NCBI GenBank assembly: GCA_963922455.1
Contig: CAWUIO010000009.1
Coordinates: 26,255-90,254 of the forward strand
DNA: 64,000 nt
Direction of reading: 5' to 3'
DNA from: CAWUIO01 sp963922455
Lineage (GTDB): Bacteria; Bacteroidota; Bacteroidia; Cytophagales; Microscillaceae
Shown here: piece after piece, positions 33,438 to 42,616 of the stretch
How the letters are laid out: each line of letters begins with the position of its first letter
How positions within the stretch are numbered: position 1 is the first letter of the stretch
Notes under the pieces: model-generated
What the model saw: only the letters and a program-made list of their open reading frames with translations
The model's database searches: none
What the model was told of the DNA's origin: nothing
Position numbers and translations under genes: made by a program

Positions 33438-34310
33438 ATGGTATTGAGCAATCAGGAAATCCTCAGCAAGATCTCTTATGAGCAACTGGTTGAGCATGCC
33501 GACTTTCGCAATGTGAAAAATTGCAGCTACACCATGCGGATCGGTGAGATTTATGAGCCGGAAAGTGGTTGCCAAATTGATCTGGATCAGGTAATCAGCG
33601 ACGAGAACCAGGTCTCCAAAAAACGATTAAACTATATCATACGACCCGCCGAAATTTTGGTTATCAAAACTTTGGAGCGGGTTCATATCCCCCTGGATCT
33701 TTGTGCCTCCTACACGGCACTACACAGCTTGGCCAGTCAAGGGCTGCAATTGATCAACTCTAGTATGATTGAGCCGGGCTACACGGGTAACTTAAGTTGT
33801 TTTATCGTCAACTTTTCCAACGAGGAAGTCAGTTTTGATAAAAACAACGACATTGTCAAAATAGTATTCTATAAACTTAGTTCGGAACCTGTCACTACCG
33901 AATTTCACTCCCAACTGCGGGAAACGATTGAGGATGTGAAGTATAGCAACTTCATCTCCCGACGGGCTATCAAGTTTAACCGAACTTTTTTAGATATAAA
34001 AAGTGTTGAAGAACGGGCCGCCGAAAGAGCATTCCAATCCATACAGAAAGGAATTCGCTTTGGTGGCATTGTGGTAGCCCTCTTATTATTTTGGGCCACC
34101 CTTGAGCCCATTTTTAATAAATGGATCTATAATAGCTCATTTGAGGAAAATGTAGTCAACAAAGGGGTGCTCTTAGATAAGATCAACCACCTACAATTTG
34201 AAAACATGGAACTCAAGCAACAACTCAACACACTCAAATTAGAGCGGACTTCCCTGGATTCTATCCTAGGAGGTATCCGTATTCAACTGGATTCTTTAAA
34301 AACAAGATAA
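33438..34310 (+). CDS. Membrane-anchored dUTPase/dCTP-deaminase-fold protein
   Basis: A 290-residue protein. Residues about 1-180 follow the trimeric dUTPase/dCTP deaminase fold: RIGEIYEP, IIRPAEILVIKTLERVHIPLDL, YTALHSLASQGL (where enzymes have RSSLxRxGL), then SSMIEPGYTGNLSCFIVNFSN (where enzymes have xxWIDPGFxG). Key catalytic and phosphate residues are altered, so nucleotide binding without catalysis is possible. One TM helix (about 208-226) and a C-terminal coiled coil (about 246-288) follow, an unusual fusion. The methyltransferase and thymidylate-kinase-like genes follow at 8- and 15-bp gaps, probably one operon. Confidence 0.75.
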   Translation: MVLSNQEILSKISYEQLVEHADFRNVKNCSYTMRIGEIYEPESGCQIDLDQVISDENQVSKKRLNYIIRPAEILVIKTLERVHIPLDLCASYTALHSLASQGLQLINSSMIEPGYTGNLSCFIVNFSNEEVSFDKNNDIVKIVFYKLSSEPVTTEFHSQLRETIEDVKYSNFISRRAIKFNRTFLDIKSVEERAAERAFQSIQKGIRFGGIVVALLLFWATLEPIFNKWIYNSSFEENVVNKGVLLDKINHLQFENMELKQQLNTLKLERTSLDSILGGIRIQLDSLKTR

Positions 34311-34318
34311 GCAGGGTT

Positions 34319-35011
34319 ATGTACGACGTAGAAATTGATTTAAGCCCCGAACCGGCATACAATCTAGTATCCCCATATTACGACGACCGCCATTGGGCCT
34401 CGTTTTGGTTTGAAAATGAAATGCCTTTGCTAGCCAATTGGCTGGGTTCTGGCGACCGCTTCCTAGATGCCGGCTGCGGTACTTGCCCCTATTTTTCTCA
34501 AGTAGAAGGTTATTTTCACGAATACTATGGCCTCGATCTCAGCCGGGGTATGTTGGAAATTGCCCAAATGAAATACCAAAGCCACCCCCATTACGCTAAA
34601 ATGGAACTTACCGTGGCCGACCTGGATTGTATCCCCTATCCAGACAATTACTTTGATGTGGTCTTGTGCACCCGCGTACTGAGCCACATGGACGACCCGG
34701 AGAGAGCATTTGCTGAGTTTTACCGCGTCCTCAAACCAGGAGGGCGATGTTTTATCACCGATATTCACCCCCACCACGACTACGAAAAAACTGGCTTCCG
34801 AATTCCTGATTTGAAAGTCTATGTAGATACGGTAAAGCACCCCATTAGCAAACTGGTGCATAACCTAGAGCACAAGCACTTTCAAATGGATCACGTGACG
34901 GAAGCCCGCTTAGAAGATTTACATAACTCCACCGAGCATCCGCTTTATCAGGAGTTTGCCGAGCACCCAGATCAGGAAATTTTTTATTGTATTACTGCCC
35001 AAAAGGCCTAA
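34319..35011 (+). CDS. Class I SAM-dependent methyltransferase
   Basis: A 230-residue Rossmann-fold methyltransferase (Methyltransf_11/25 type). The SAM-binding motif I is FLDAGCGTCPYF, motif II is the acidic YYGLDLSRGMLE, and the later strand is FDVVLCTRVLSHMDDPERAF with a VLKPGGRCFITDIHP turn. No TM segment; cytoplasmic small-molecule methyltransferases look like this, but the substrate cannot be inferred. It follows the dUTPase-fold gene by 8 bp and precedes the kinase-like gene by 15 bp, so all three probably share a transcript. Confidence 0.87.
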   Translation: MYDVEIDLSPEPAYNLVSPYYDDRHWASFWFENEMPLLANWLGSGDRFLDAGCGTCPYFSQVEGYFHEYYGLDLSRGMLEIAQMKYQSHPHYAKMELTVADLDCIPYPDNYFDVVLCTRVLSHMDDPERAFAEFYRVLKPGGRCFITDIHPHHDYEKTGFRIPDLKVYVDTVKHPISKLVHNLEHKHFQMDHVTEARLEDLHNSTEHPLYQEFAEHPDQEIFYCITAQKA

Positions 35012-35026
35012 ACCTTTAGCTCCTTT

Positions 35027-35695
35027 ATGGAAGATCAGCCCCAAAATATCTTGATTATCTTGGAAGGCCCTTCCGGCACCGGTAAAACCACCATTCAGGA
35101 AGCCCTGCATACGAATCTACGTAATCAGGGCCTGGAGGTGGATATGCTTCCTGAGTTTTCCCATTCACCTTTGGGGCAAAAACTTCGCAATGAATCCATT
35201 TTTGGGGTTCCTCTCCCTCCTTATCTGCTTGAGCTGAGCGGCGCATTTGCCTATCTTTCCGACAAGCTCTTCCTCCTAGAAGAAGCCGCCCAGGCCGAAA
35301 ATCGTATATGTATTATGGATCGCTTTATCATTTCCCAAGCGATTTTAGGTAGTTATTTTACCGAAGATTTGGCCTCTAAGCAACTCTTATTCAATCTCAT
35401 CCGCGAGATATACTATCTTATTCAGACTAAATTTTCCCCCAAAAGCCGCCTGTTCATTTTGGAAGCGCCTTCAGAGGTGATCACCGCGCGCTTGGAAAAA
35501 CGCCTACAAAGAACGCTCCGTGCCGAGGAAAAGGCCTTTATCCAAGAAAATAAAGAAGCCTATCGTCAGTTTCCTTACTCCGATTTTGAGTGGCCCACCT
35601 TTTTCTGCGATAGTGTAGACAATAGCCAAGCTACCGTCCAGGAAATTTTGAATCATCTAGATGGGGTACCCGTCCCGCTCAAAATGGATCATTAA
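35027..35695 (+). CDS. Thymidylate kinase / deoxynucleoside kinase-like protein
   Basis: A 222-residue P-loop kinase: Walker A GPSGTGKTT at about 14-22, MDRFIISQAIL (the DR motif of TMP kinases and dNKs) near 97, and a lid region ITARLEKRLQRT near 150. It resembles thymidylate kinase but with much divergence, so it may phosphorylate another nucleotide or small molecule. It lies next to a dUTPase-fold gene, and a thymidine kinase occurs elsewhere in the window. Copy R8 of the structured repeat starts 14 bp past its stop. Confidence 0.77.
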   Translation: MEDQPQNILIILEGPSGTGKTTIQEALHTNLRNQGLEVDMLPEFSHSPLGQKLRNESIFGVPLPPYLLELSGAFAYLSDKLFLLEEAAQAENRICIMDRFIISQAILGSYFTEDLASKQLLFNLIREIYYLIQTKFSPKSRLFILEAPSEVITARLEKRLQRTLRAEEKAFIQENKEAYRQFPYSDFEWPTFFCDSVDNSQATVQEILNHLDGVPVPLKMDH

Positions 35696-35709
35696 TTTTT
35701 AGAGTTATT

Positions 35710-35839
35710 GGGGCTTCCCCGCGCTATGAATAGACCTTATTTCTAGCTCATAGGCTGCGGCGCGGGTCGGGCTCTCACTACTCGCTGCCTCTCCCGCAAG
35801 CCCCCACGAGCTCAAACATGCCGTTCCATCCCTAAGCCA
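35710..35839 (+). repeat. Structured intergenic repeat, copy R8
   Basis: A 130-bp sense copy, 14 bp after the kinase-like gene stop. Main stem CCCCGCGC/GCGCGGG with a ~34-bp unique loop. A short purine tract (AAGAAGAGAAAGAAC) follows. The rest of the 35840-35997 interval holds nothing recognised. Confidence 0.92.
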
Positions 35840-35997
35840 AAATCAAGAAGAGAAAGAACAGATGTCCAGGTTACCAAATACTACTCGCTAGCGCTTGCTC
35901 CCCCAGATAGTCTTGCCAGGTACTTTTGGCCAAAGTTCAATAAACTCTCAGCCGGAGCTTGTGAAAAGCACCATGGCCTACCAAAGGAGGCTTAACC

Positions 35998-36711
35998 TCA
36001 ATCCCGCTTCAACAGCCTTTGATTTAGAATTTGCTCCATTACCTCTGCCTTGCTGTGCTTCGAGATGGGTAATTTATGCCCTTTGACCAGTACTTGATTC
36101 CCCTCTATGGCCTCAATATGCGCCAGGGCCACCAAAAAAGACTGATGTATTTGGACAAAGCTTTCCTCTGGAATTTGACTGCGGACTGATTTTAAAGTGT
36201 AATGGGCCACGTATTGCTGGCTGGCAGTATTGACCAAGACATAATTTTGCCGGCTCTCGATCCAAAGGATTTCCTTCAAAAAAATTTTTTCCAGACGAGA
36301 TTTACACTTTAAAAAAATATAATCGGACTTTGCGGGGGGCTCCGGAAAGCGAGCCTGTAAATAGTCTGACGCTTTTTGTACCGATTTGTAAAATCGCTCA
36401 AAGGAAATGGGTTTCAAAAGATAGTCTAAGACATTCAACTCATAACTCTCCAGGGCATAATCGGGATAGGCCGTGGTTAAAATCACCGCCGGTGCCCGGG
36501 GGTGCAATCTTAAAAACTCAATCCCACTCAACTCGGGCATATGGATGTCTAAAAAAATGAGATCTGCCGTATCATTTTTTAAGTAGGCATCCAATTCTAA
36601 GGCATCCTGGCAGGTTTGGACCAATTCGAGATAGGAAATGCGAGACACGTACTCTTTTAAGCCACGGATGGCAAAATCCTCATCATCCGTGATGATACAC
36701 GAGATTTTCAT
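35998..36711 (-). CDS. LytTR-family response regulator
   Basis: A 237-residue two-component regulator. The receiver domain (about 1-120) carries the acidic pair DDEDF near the start, the phospho-acceptor Asp in LIFLDIHMPELSG and Lys in YLLKPISFERF. The C-terminal LytTR DNA-binding domain (about 135-235) shows IFLKEILWIESRQNYVLV and SFVQIHQSFLVALAHIEAI. It overlaps the 3' end of the sensor kinase gene by 29 bp, so translational coupling is expected. Confidence 0.93.
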   Translation of the reverse strand: MKISCIITDDEDFAIRGLKEYVSRISYLELVQTCQDALELDAYLKNDTADLIFLDIHMPELSGIEFLRLHPRAPAVILTTAYPDYALESYELNVLDYLLKPISFERFYKSVQKASDYLQARFPEPPAKSDYIFLKCKSRLEKIFLKEILWIESRQNYVLVNTASQQYVAHYTLKSVRSQIPEESFVQIHQSFLVALAHIEAIEGNQVLVKGHKLPISKHSKAEVMEQILNQRLLKRD

Positions 36712-37753
36712 GGAGCCGTAATTGAAGTGATACCATAAATTTTTCTTCCTGGTCTTGTACGTCCAAATGAAAAGAATCAGGATAGGTAAGTTCTAGCCTC
36801 CGCCTGAGGTTGGTTAATCCAATCCCCCCTACTGTTTCTTCCTCGGATACTCGGGCTATTTTATCATTTTCAATAGTAAACAGAAAGGTATGTTCGGGTA
36901 ATAATACAGCTTGCATCCGGATGCTTCGCCCTCTTCCTAGGTATTTAAAGGCATTTTCTACCAAGGGCATCAATAAAAAGGGGTGAATCCGGTAAGCCTC
37001 CAAGGCTTCGTCCCAGGATTCTTCCACCTCCACCGGGCGGCTGAAACGCTGTTTTTGTAAACGGATATAATTCTTAAGGGTATGGATTTCATCCCCAAAC
37101 CAAATGGGGCCATCCTTAATCTCATACAATTGATAGCGTAAAATATCCGAAAAAAGCTCTAGAGTCTTTTGTGCCTTATCCACATCTTCAGTCATTTGGA
37201 AGTAGACCAGATTTAAGGCATTAAAGATAAAATGGGGGTGAAACTGAGCCCGCAAAAACTTCAATTCGGTATCTAACTGGGCTTGATGCCAGCGTTCGGT
37301 CTCAAGCTTTTGTTGCATAAACAGGGTCAAATAATGCCTACTTCTTAAATACAAAAAGTAGAGAATCGTACAGAGCATAGGCACCGTATTAATCATGATT
37401 AAATCATAGCCCTGCATGCCATCGTCTGTGCTCATCGTTAAGGGAACTAAGGTGCCATTATACGCTAAAAACATCCAAAAATACACGTCACGCAGTTCTC
37501 GCCAGATGTCTTGTTGACTGAAGTTATGAGGGGTTCGTTGATTAAAAACCCGGATGCGCCAATCTAGAATAAAATAAACAATATAGCCGATAAAGATCGT
37601 GCTCACAATCTCAATGGTATTGGTTTCCCAATCTCGCTTCCAGAAGGGACAGCCCGATATGCTATCGTTGAGCATTCGGATTAGGGAATAAACCCCTAGT
37701 CCGAATAGCCCAGGAAAGATGGGCGATGTTTGATGCTCTTTAAATATTCTCAT
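36683..37753 (-). CDS. LytS/YehU-type sensor histidine kinase
   Basis: A 356-residue kinase. The N-terminal half has about four TM helices with no recognised ligand domain. The His_kinase family region is LRAQFHPHFIFNALNLVYFQM with the phosphorylated His, then a compact HATPase_c with PLVENAFKYLGRG and GIGLTNLRRRLELTYP. This class signals to LytTR regulators like the one encoded downstream (29-bp overlap). The upstream acyltransferase gene overlaps its start by 4 bp. The stimulus is unknown; envelope state is plausible given the acyltransferase. Confidence 0.92.
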   Translation of the reverse strand: MRIFKEHQTSPIFPGLFGLGVYSLIRMLNDSISGCPFWKRDWETNTIEIVSTIFIGYIVYFILDWRIRVFNQRTPHNFSQQDIWRELRDVYFWMFLAYNGTLVPLTMSTDDGMQGYDLIMINTVPMLCTILYFLYLRSRHYLTLFMQQKLETERWHQAQLDTELKFLRAQFHPHFIFNALNLVYFQMTEDVDKAQKTLELFSDILRYQLYEIKDGPIWFGDEIHTLKNYIRLQKQRFSRPVEVEESWDEALEAYRIHPFLLMPLVENAFKYLGRGRSIRMQAVLLPEHTFLFTIENDKIARVSEEETVGGIGLTNLRRRLELTYPDSFHLDVQDQEEKFMVSLQLRLHENLVYHHG

Positions 37754-38934
37754 TTTTCTTTTACTCCCATAAAGAAACGCATAAGCCTATAGGGCTTCAC
37801 CAAAAACTCATAGGCTAAGATGGTCAAGATCAAAGAAAGCGTACTAACAAGTATAAATTTTGCTAAGATGCTTTCTTGGATTTGTATGACATAATAGCCA
37901 ATCAAAATTATCACCGTCTGGTGTATAATATAAAAAGGATATATACCTCGATTGGCTCGTTTTAACCAGGCACTGGGGCGGTTCAAATAAGCTCCACCAT
38001 AGCCTAAGGCAGCAAATACCCACAACCATGCATTGACTGGATATAATACCCGATGGGTGTATTTGAAATACATCTCCCACCAAGCTCCCTTAACAAAAAC
38101 ACTAGGCTCAAGCTGGTTCCACCGGAAATAGTTAATAAGAATAATAGCCAGTATAGCCCATTTGAGCAAATCTTTTCGGTGTTTTACCAAGGCATCGGTC
38201 AGAAAACGATAGCGCGTCATTACGTAGCCAACCACAAAAAACGTGAAGAAATAGGGGAAGGCATACCCATCGTGGATAAGATTATGGGTTACCGGAAAGC
38301 GAAAAACCAGACTTAACTCAATGAAAATTGTAGGAACAATCAGTAAAAATACGCTAGTGAGGGGGTTGTTACGCATCCAGGATTCTGTAGAAGAGTCGCC
38401 CTGAGGTGTTCTTTGTAACCGGACAAAGAGGGGCGCAGCCAATAGGGAGTAAAAAAACAAGTACAAAATAAACCAAAGGTGGTGCCAACTAAAATTCCCC
38501 TCTGGGTAGGGTACCCCCTCGAATGTGGAAGGATAAAACTCCCAAAAGGAAGCGTACTCTACGCCTTGAACGATACGCTCAATATAAATTTGAGGCGGCA
38601 CAATGACCAACATACCAAACAGAAGCGGGATGATAAGCCGGGTGAAACGCTCTTTTACATAGGTGCCCCCAGTCCTTTTGCGAAGGGCAAAAAAGCTACC
38701 TGCCCCAGAGATAAAAAAGAGTAAGGGCATCCGGAAGCGCGATAGAAAGAAGTTAAACTCTAGCCAGATATTACTGGTCTCGGGGTTTTTAATGTGATAA
38801 TCCCACTCGGCCGTAAAGATCATGGCTGTGTGGAAATACAAAACAAGTACAATCGCAATCACCCGCAGATAATCAATATCGTAGCGGCGGGTGTTTTCTA
38901 AGCTCGTGGCCGGGGGTATCAAGGTTTGGTTCAT
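37750..38934 (-). CDS. Acyltransferase family 3 (OafA/YrhL-like) membrane protein
   Basis: A ~394-residue integral membrane acyltransferase: RRYDIDYLRVIAIVLVLYFHTAMIF contains the catalytic-type His of the family, followed by about ten TM helices (FISGAGSFFALRKR, LLFGMLVIVPPQIYIERI, HHLWFILYLFFYSLLAAPLF). Members O-acylate surface sugars or small molecules. I chose the ATG at 38934 because the conserved N-terminus starts soon after. First gene of an operon with a LytS kinase and LytTR regulator (4-bp and 29-bp overlaps), implying coordinated control. Confidence 0.88.
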   Translation of the reverse strand: MNQTLIPPATSLENTRRYDIDYLRVIAIVLVLYFHTAMIFTAEWDYHIKNPETSNIWLEFNFFLSRFRMPLLFFISGAGSFFALRKRTGGTYVKERFTRLIIPLLFGMLVIVPPQIYIERIVQGVEYASFWEFYPSTFEGVPYPEGNFSWHHLWFILYLFFYSLLAAPLFVRLQRTPQGDSSTESWMRNNPLTSVFLLIVPTIFIELSLVFRFPVTHNLIHDGYAFPYFFTFFVVGYVMTRYRFLTDALVKHRKDLLKWAILAIILINYFRWNQLEPSVFVKGAWWEMYFKYTHRVLYPVNAWLWVFAALGYGGAYLNRPSAWLKRANRGIYPFYIIHQTVIILIGYYVIQIQESILAKFILVSTLSLILTILAYEFLVKPYRLMRFFMGVKEK

Positions 38935-39088
38935 GGGTATAGGGTTTGGAGTTCTTTTTAGAATCACTGCAATTTGAAAAACATAGCCTATACCGGGAAA
39001 TTAATTTGACAAGTGGGAGATTTTTGGGACTAATTGGGAAGATCTGACAGGTGCCCCCTGTATAGTTTCCTTGGTGGGCCTTGCTCCT

Positions 39089-39219
39089 TGGCTTAGGGAT
39101 GGAGCGGCATGTCTGAGCTCGTTGGGGCCTAGGGGGAAAGGCAGCGAGTAGCGAGAGCCCGACCCGCGCCGATAGCTAATGGGAATGAGCATCCACGCTT
39201 TATGGCGCGGGTAAGCCCC
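39089..39219 (-). repeat. Structured intergenic repeat, copy R9
   Basis: A 131-bp minus-strand copy with its GGGG end 13 bp beyond the T9SS cargo stop. The stem CCCGCGCC/GGCGCGGG is extended by an A-T pair where other copies have G-C (CTTACCCGCGC against GCGCGGGTCGGG), another compensatory change. The 38935-39088 part of the interval is unremarkable. Confidence 0.92.
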
Positions 39220-39232
39220 AAGATTTTCTTAT

Positions 39233-42139
39233 TTAACGAAGCACCATGACTTTTTTGTGGATTACATCTTTGCCCGTATTCAGTTGGAAAATGTAGGTTC
39301 CCGCCGACCAATGAGCAACCGGAATGCTTAGGGCGTGATTGCCCGCAGGCAAAGTTTGGGCCTCTTTCCAGGTATGTACCCGTTCCCCACTTTCTTTATA
39401 GATAACTATTTGTAGTTTAGGGCATTCTTGTTTCAGATTAAATTCCAGATGGGCTATTTCCCGGGTGGGGTTGGGATAAATCCAAAACCCAGGCTCCTCC
39501 GAAAAAGCCTCACTGGGACTTAGGCTACGTAACAAACCGGGCATTTCTCCAATGTAAGCGCCGCTTAGCCCCGTTTGAGGAGACCTGAGATCTAATAAAG
39601 CGTCGCAGCCTCCTATTTTTGCCTCAAAGCTTCCCCCTCCGTAGGAAGTGGCAAAAAAACCGGGTTTCAGGCTTATTTCCTGGCCCGCATCCAAGAGAAT
39701 ACGAGCCGCACTATCTACTTGAGCACTGGTCTCGATGGATTCTTGAGCCGAGATATCTTGCTCCCCGATTAAGGTATTGGCTAGGACCAGATTGAGAGGG
39801 CAGGATTCTTGTATCAAATCACTTTCCCAAACCCCTCTGCCAAAGGTACCAGCCAGTAGCTTCCCTCTTGCTTTATCGATGTCTAGCTCATTAATGATGG
39901 TATTGGGAAGTCCCTCAGCGTACAAGACCCAATCTTCCATCCTTTCGTTTTTGTAATACACCCCTACGTCCATGCCTAGATACAAGCCATCCTCTTGTTG
40001 GGTATCGATACAAATTGTATTAGCGGGCAAATTGGGCAAGCCTTGCGACTGGTTGGTCCAGGTATTGCCCCCGTCGGCACTGTAGAATACCTTTTCATCT
40101 TCGAAGTAGCCGCCGTAGCAAATCCATACCTTCTCAGGATCTTGGGGGTGGACCATGATGGCTTGAATCAGATTGAATGACGTATGGGGAAGATTGCTCG
40201 TAATTTCTAGCCACTTAGCTCCTCCATCCAGGCTGCGATAGAGTTGATTAAATTTACTCAGATAGATTCTTTGTGGGTCGGAAGGTGCTATGGCAAAACG
40301 GTCACTCGGCCTGTCGTCCAGGCTTCCCTTGGACAAATTGGTCCAGCTTAAGCTTGGTCTACCCGATACAAGCTCCAAACTACCTTGCCAAAAATCTTTA
40401 TATCCTACATAAATTAAATCTTGCGTGGAGGATTGCTCCCTAACTTGATAAGGAGTTTCCCAAGCAGCTTGCTCAAAATTGGCTGGTTTGAAGGGGTATA
40501 CCACTACGTTTTTCTCATCTAAAACCTGAATAGCGCCCTGGGGTACCATCCCGTATAGGAGCTGGGTCTGGCTGGCGTGATACGTATCAAAGCCATCGGA
40601 GCCATACCAGTGGTACATCTCCCCCTGAGATACATAATTTAAACCATTATCCTGGGTGCCCAAGAATATCCGCTCGCTCGAGTCGGCCATTAGGCCCAAG
40701 CCATATACTTGAGTGATGTCTAGCCCTTGGGAAAGATCTTGCCATTGCAAGGTGTTGATATCGGCCGCATACACTCCCCCATCACTCGCACAATAAATCT
40801 TACCCTGAGCGTATAAAAAATTGTGAATGTCGGCGTGGGTATAATTATTTTGAGTAGCCGAAGGTTGAAACCAATTGGAGGTGTTTTGCCAAGTGAGTCC
40901 TCCATCCGGAGATTTCCAACAATTGATGGCTCCCGTGTGGACTTCATCGGCATTGTCAGGGTTAATCAACAGGGCCAAGTCATACCAGGCTTGATGCGTC
41001 ATACCAGAACCGAAAGTGCTGTACCCTAAGATATTGGGAGCATTGGACCGGAGTGAAAAATTCAGGCCGGTATCTTCAGAACGATATAAGCCTTCATATT
41101 GCCCATTGGCGGTACTTTGCCCATACAAAACATAGACAAAATCGGGTCGGTGGGGGCTAACGGCTATGGCTACCCGACAGTTTAGCCCGGAGGGAAGCCC
41201 ACCCCCCAGCAAAGACCAGGTATCCCCCCCATTATCGGACCTAAAAACTTGGCCGTAAGCGGCCGCATACACAATACTGGGATTGCTGGGATGGAATTCC
41301 AAGTCGGTGCAATAAACCGGCAGGATTCTTTCCCAGCTTAGTGCCCCATCTTGGCTACGAAATACCCCCACGGTACTTACCACATACAAAACTTGGGGAT
41401 TTTGGGGGTGGCTACTAAGCTTATAGCCGTATACTAATTCATCGGCCGTCCATTGTAAGCCGGTACGCATCCAGGAATTTCCCCCGTCGGTCGATTTGAA
41501 TACGCCTAGGGAGGGGGTGTTTCTTCCATCTCCATCTCCACTTAAAAGGTAGAGGATTTTTTGCCCAGGACTTGTTTGCTCGTCCAAGGATATACCAGAA
41601 ATCCCGATATTGGGGAGGCCATCGGTCAGGCTTTGCCAGCTAGCACCCTCATCGGGACTAAACCATAAGCCCCCGGCTGGGGTACCGGCATATATCTCTT
41701 GCTTATTCTGCGGATTGAAAGCTAAGCAATTAACCCGGCCCAAACCTCCATTGAAGCCAGTGGATAGTAGTCGGTACTGGGTCAAGCCCTTGCTTTGCCA
41801 GTTGGCGGCAGGAATCTCATCTCCCTGCTGATCATTTTTTAAGGCTTTTTGTTTCTGGTATAGATAAAAGGCATTCCAGTTGGCATGCCCGATAGAGCCT
41901 ATGTTTCCCTTGGGATGTAAGTGCCGTCTTTGCCAATGCTCCCAACGTTTGAATTGCTTGTATCCGCTACCTCTACCCTTATCCCGGTTTTGATAATACC
42001 GCTCTACCTCTTGCACCTTATTAAAATAATTCTCAGGGCCGGTACTTTCCGTCTCCAAAAAGGGAGACTGGGCCAGTATAGGCCCGGCGACAAACAGGAG
42101 CAAGTAACACGCTCTAATCCAGGTTTTTAAAAATTTCAT
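39233..42139 (-). CDS. Secreted BNR/sortilin-like repeat protein with T9SS sorting domain
   Basis: A ~968-residue exported protein. It has a signal peptide, an N-terminal charged spacer, and from about residue 130 to 740 many BNR/Vps10-like beta-propeller units with the SxDxGxxW pattern: SPDEGASWQSL, STDGGNSWMRT, SQDGALSWERI, SDNGGDTWSLL, SPDGGLTWQNT and SLDGGAKWLEI. The C-terminal ~85 residues (YPNPTREIAHLEFNL ... KKVMVLR) are a type A T9SS sorting domain, so it crosses the outer membrane by the type IX system. Such photosystem-II/sortilin-like proteins bind proteins or glycans. I chose the second Met (MKFLKTW) as the start. Confidence 0.9.
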   Translation of the reverse strand: MKFLKTWIRACYLLLFVAGPILAQSPFLETESTGPENYFNKVQEVERYYQNRDKGRGSGYKQFKRWEHWQRRHLHPKGNIGSIGHANWNAFYLYQKQKALKNDQQGDEIPAANWQSKGLTQYRLLSTGFNGGLGRVNCLAFNPQNKQEIYAGTPAGGLWFSPDEGASWQSLTDGLPNIGISGISLDEQTSPGQKILYLLSGDGDGRNTPSLGVFKSTDGGNSWMRTGLQWTADELVYGYKLSSHPQNPQVLYVVSTVGVFRSQDGALSWERILPVYCTDLEFHPSNPSIVYAAAYGQVFRSDNGGDTWSLLGGGLPSGLNCRVAIAVSPHRPDFVYVLYGQSTANGQYEGLYRSEDTGLNFSLRSNAPNILGYSTFGSGMTHQAWYDLALLINPDNADEVHTGAINCWKSPDGGLTWQNTSNWFQPSATQNNYTHADIHNFLYAQGKIYCASDGGVYAADINTLQWQDLSQGLDITQVYGLGLMADSSERIFLGTQDNGLNYVSQGEMYHWYGSDGFDTYHASQTQLLYGMVPQGAIQVLDEKNVVVYPFKPANFEQAAWETPYQVREQSSTQDLIYVGYKDFWQGSLELVSGRPSLSWTNLSKGSLDDRPSDRFAIAPSDPQRIYLSKFNQLYRSLDGGAKWLEITSNLPHTSFNLIQAIMVHPQDPEKVWICYGGYFEDEKVFYSADGGNTWTNQSQGLPNLPANTICIDTQQEDGLYLGMDVGVYYKNERMEDWVLYAEGLPNTIINELDIDKARGKLLAGTFGRGVWESDLIQESCPLNLVLANTLIGEQDISAQESIETSAQVDSAARILLDAGQEISLKPGFFATSYGGGSFEAKIGGCDALLDLRSPQTGLSGAYIGEMPGLLRSLSPSEAFSEEPGFWIYPNPTREIAHLEFNLKQECPKLQIVIYKESGERVHTWKEAQTLPAGNHALSIPVAHWSAGTYIFQLNTGKDVIHKKVMVLR

Positions 42140-42616
42140 AATTGTTTGTTTAATCAAACCAGAAAATCCGCCTGTTTTCAACAATTAAATTACAGGTTTT
42201 CCTCATTTTTCCTAGTAGTAACAGCAGATTTGTTTTTTCACAAGCTTGTTCTATATGTTCATTGCCATACAATCGCTTGTTTTTTAGGGCCGGACGGCTT
42301 AAGGTGGATCAGGTAGTGTGTACACAGGAGGTTTAACAAAGCTTAGGCCTTAAACCGCTGGGGGCATACTTTTTACGCTTTTTTTTGGCAAGGCCCGGAC
42401 CTGTATTAACTGCTTACTTGTATTTAAAGTAGAACCCCTACGAAAAATTAAAAAAAGGAAGGGGTTGGGTTTCACTTTAAAAAGATGAAATCCAATTGGC
42501 AGGATGAAAAAAAATAGGGTTAAAGAGACATCCCTTAGCGAGTCCTTACTCTTGGAGTGCCAAAAACTTCTAATAAATTCCCGTAATGGGATTCGTGTTT
42601 CCCGAGAATTGCTTCG
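42140..42616. other. ~480-bp intergenic interval, nothing recognised
   Basis: Between the T9SS cargo start and the DUF819 stop. It has no convincing ORF, repeat copy or terminator. AT-rich with short GC patches; it presumably carries the promoter of the cargo gene. Confidence 0.45.
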
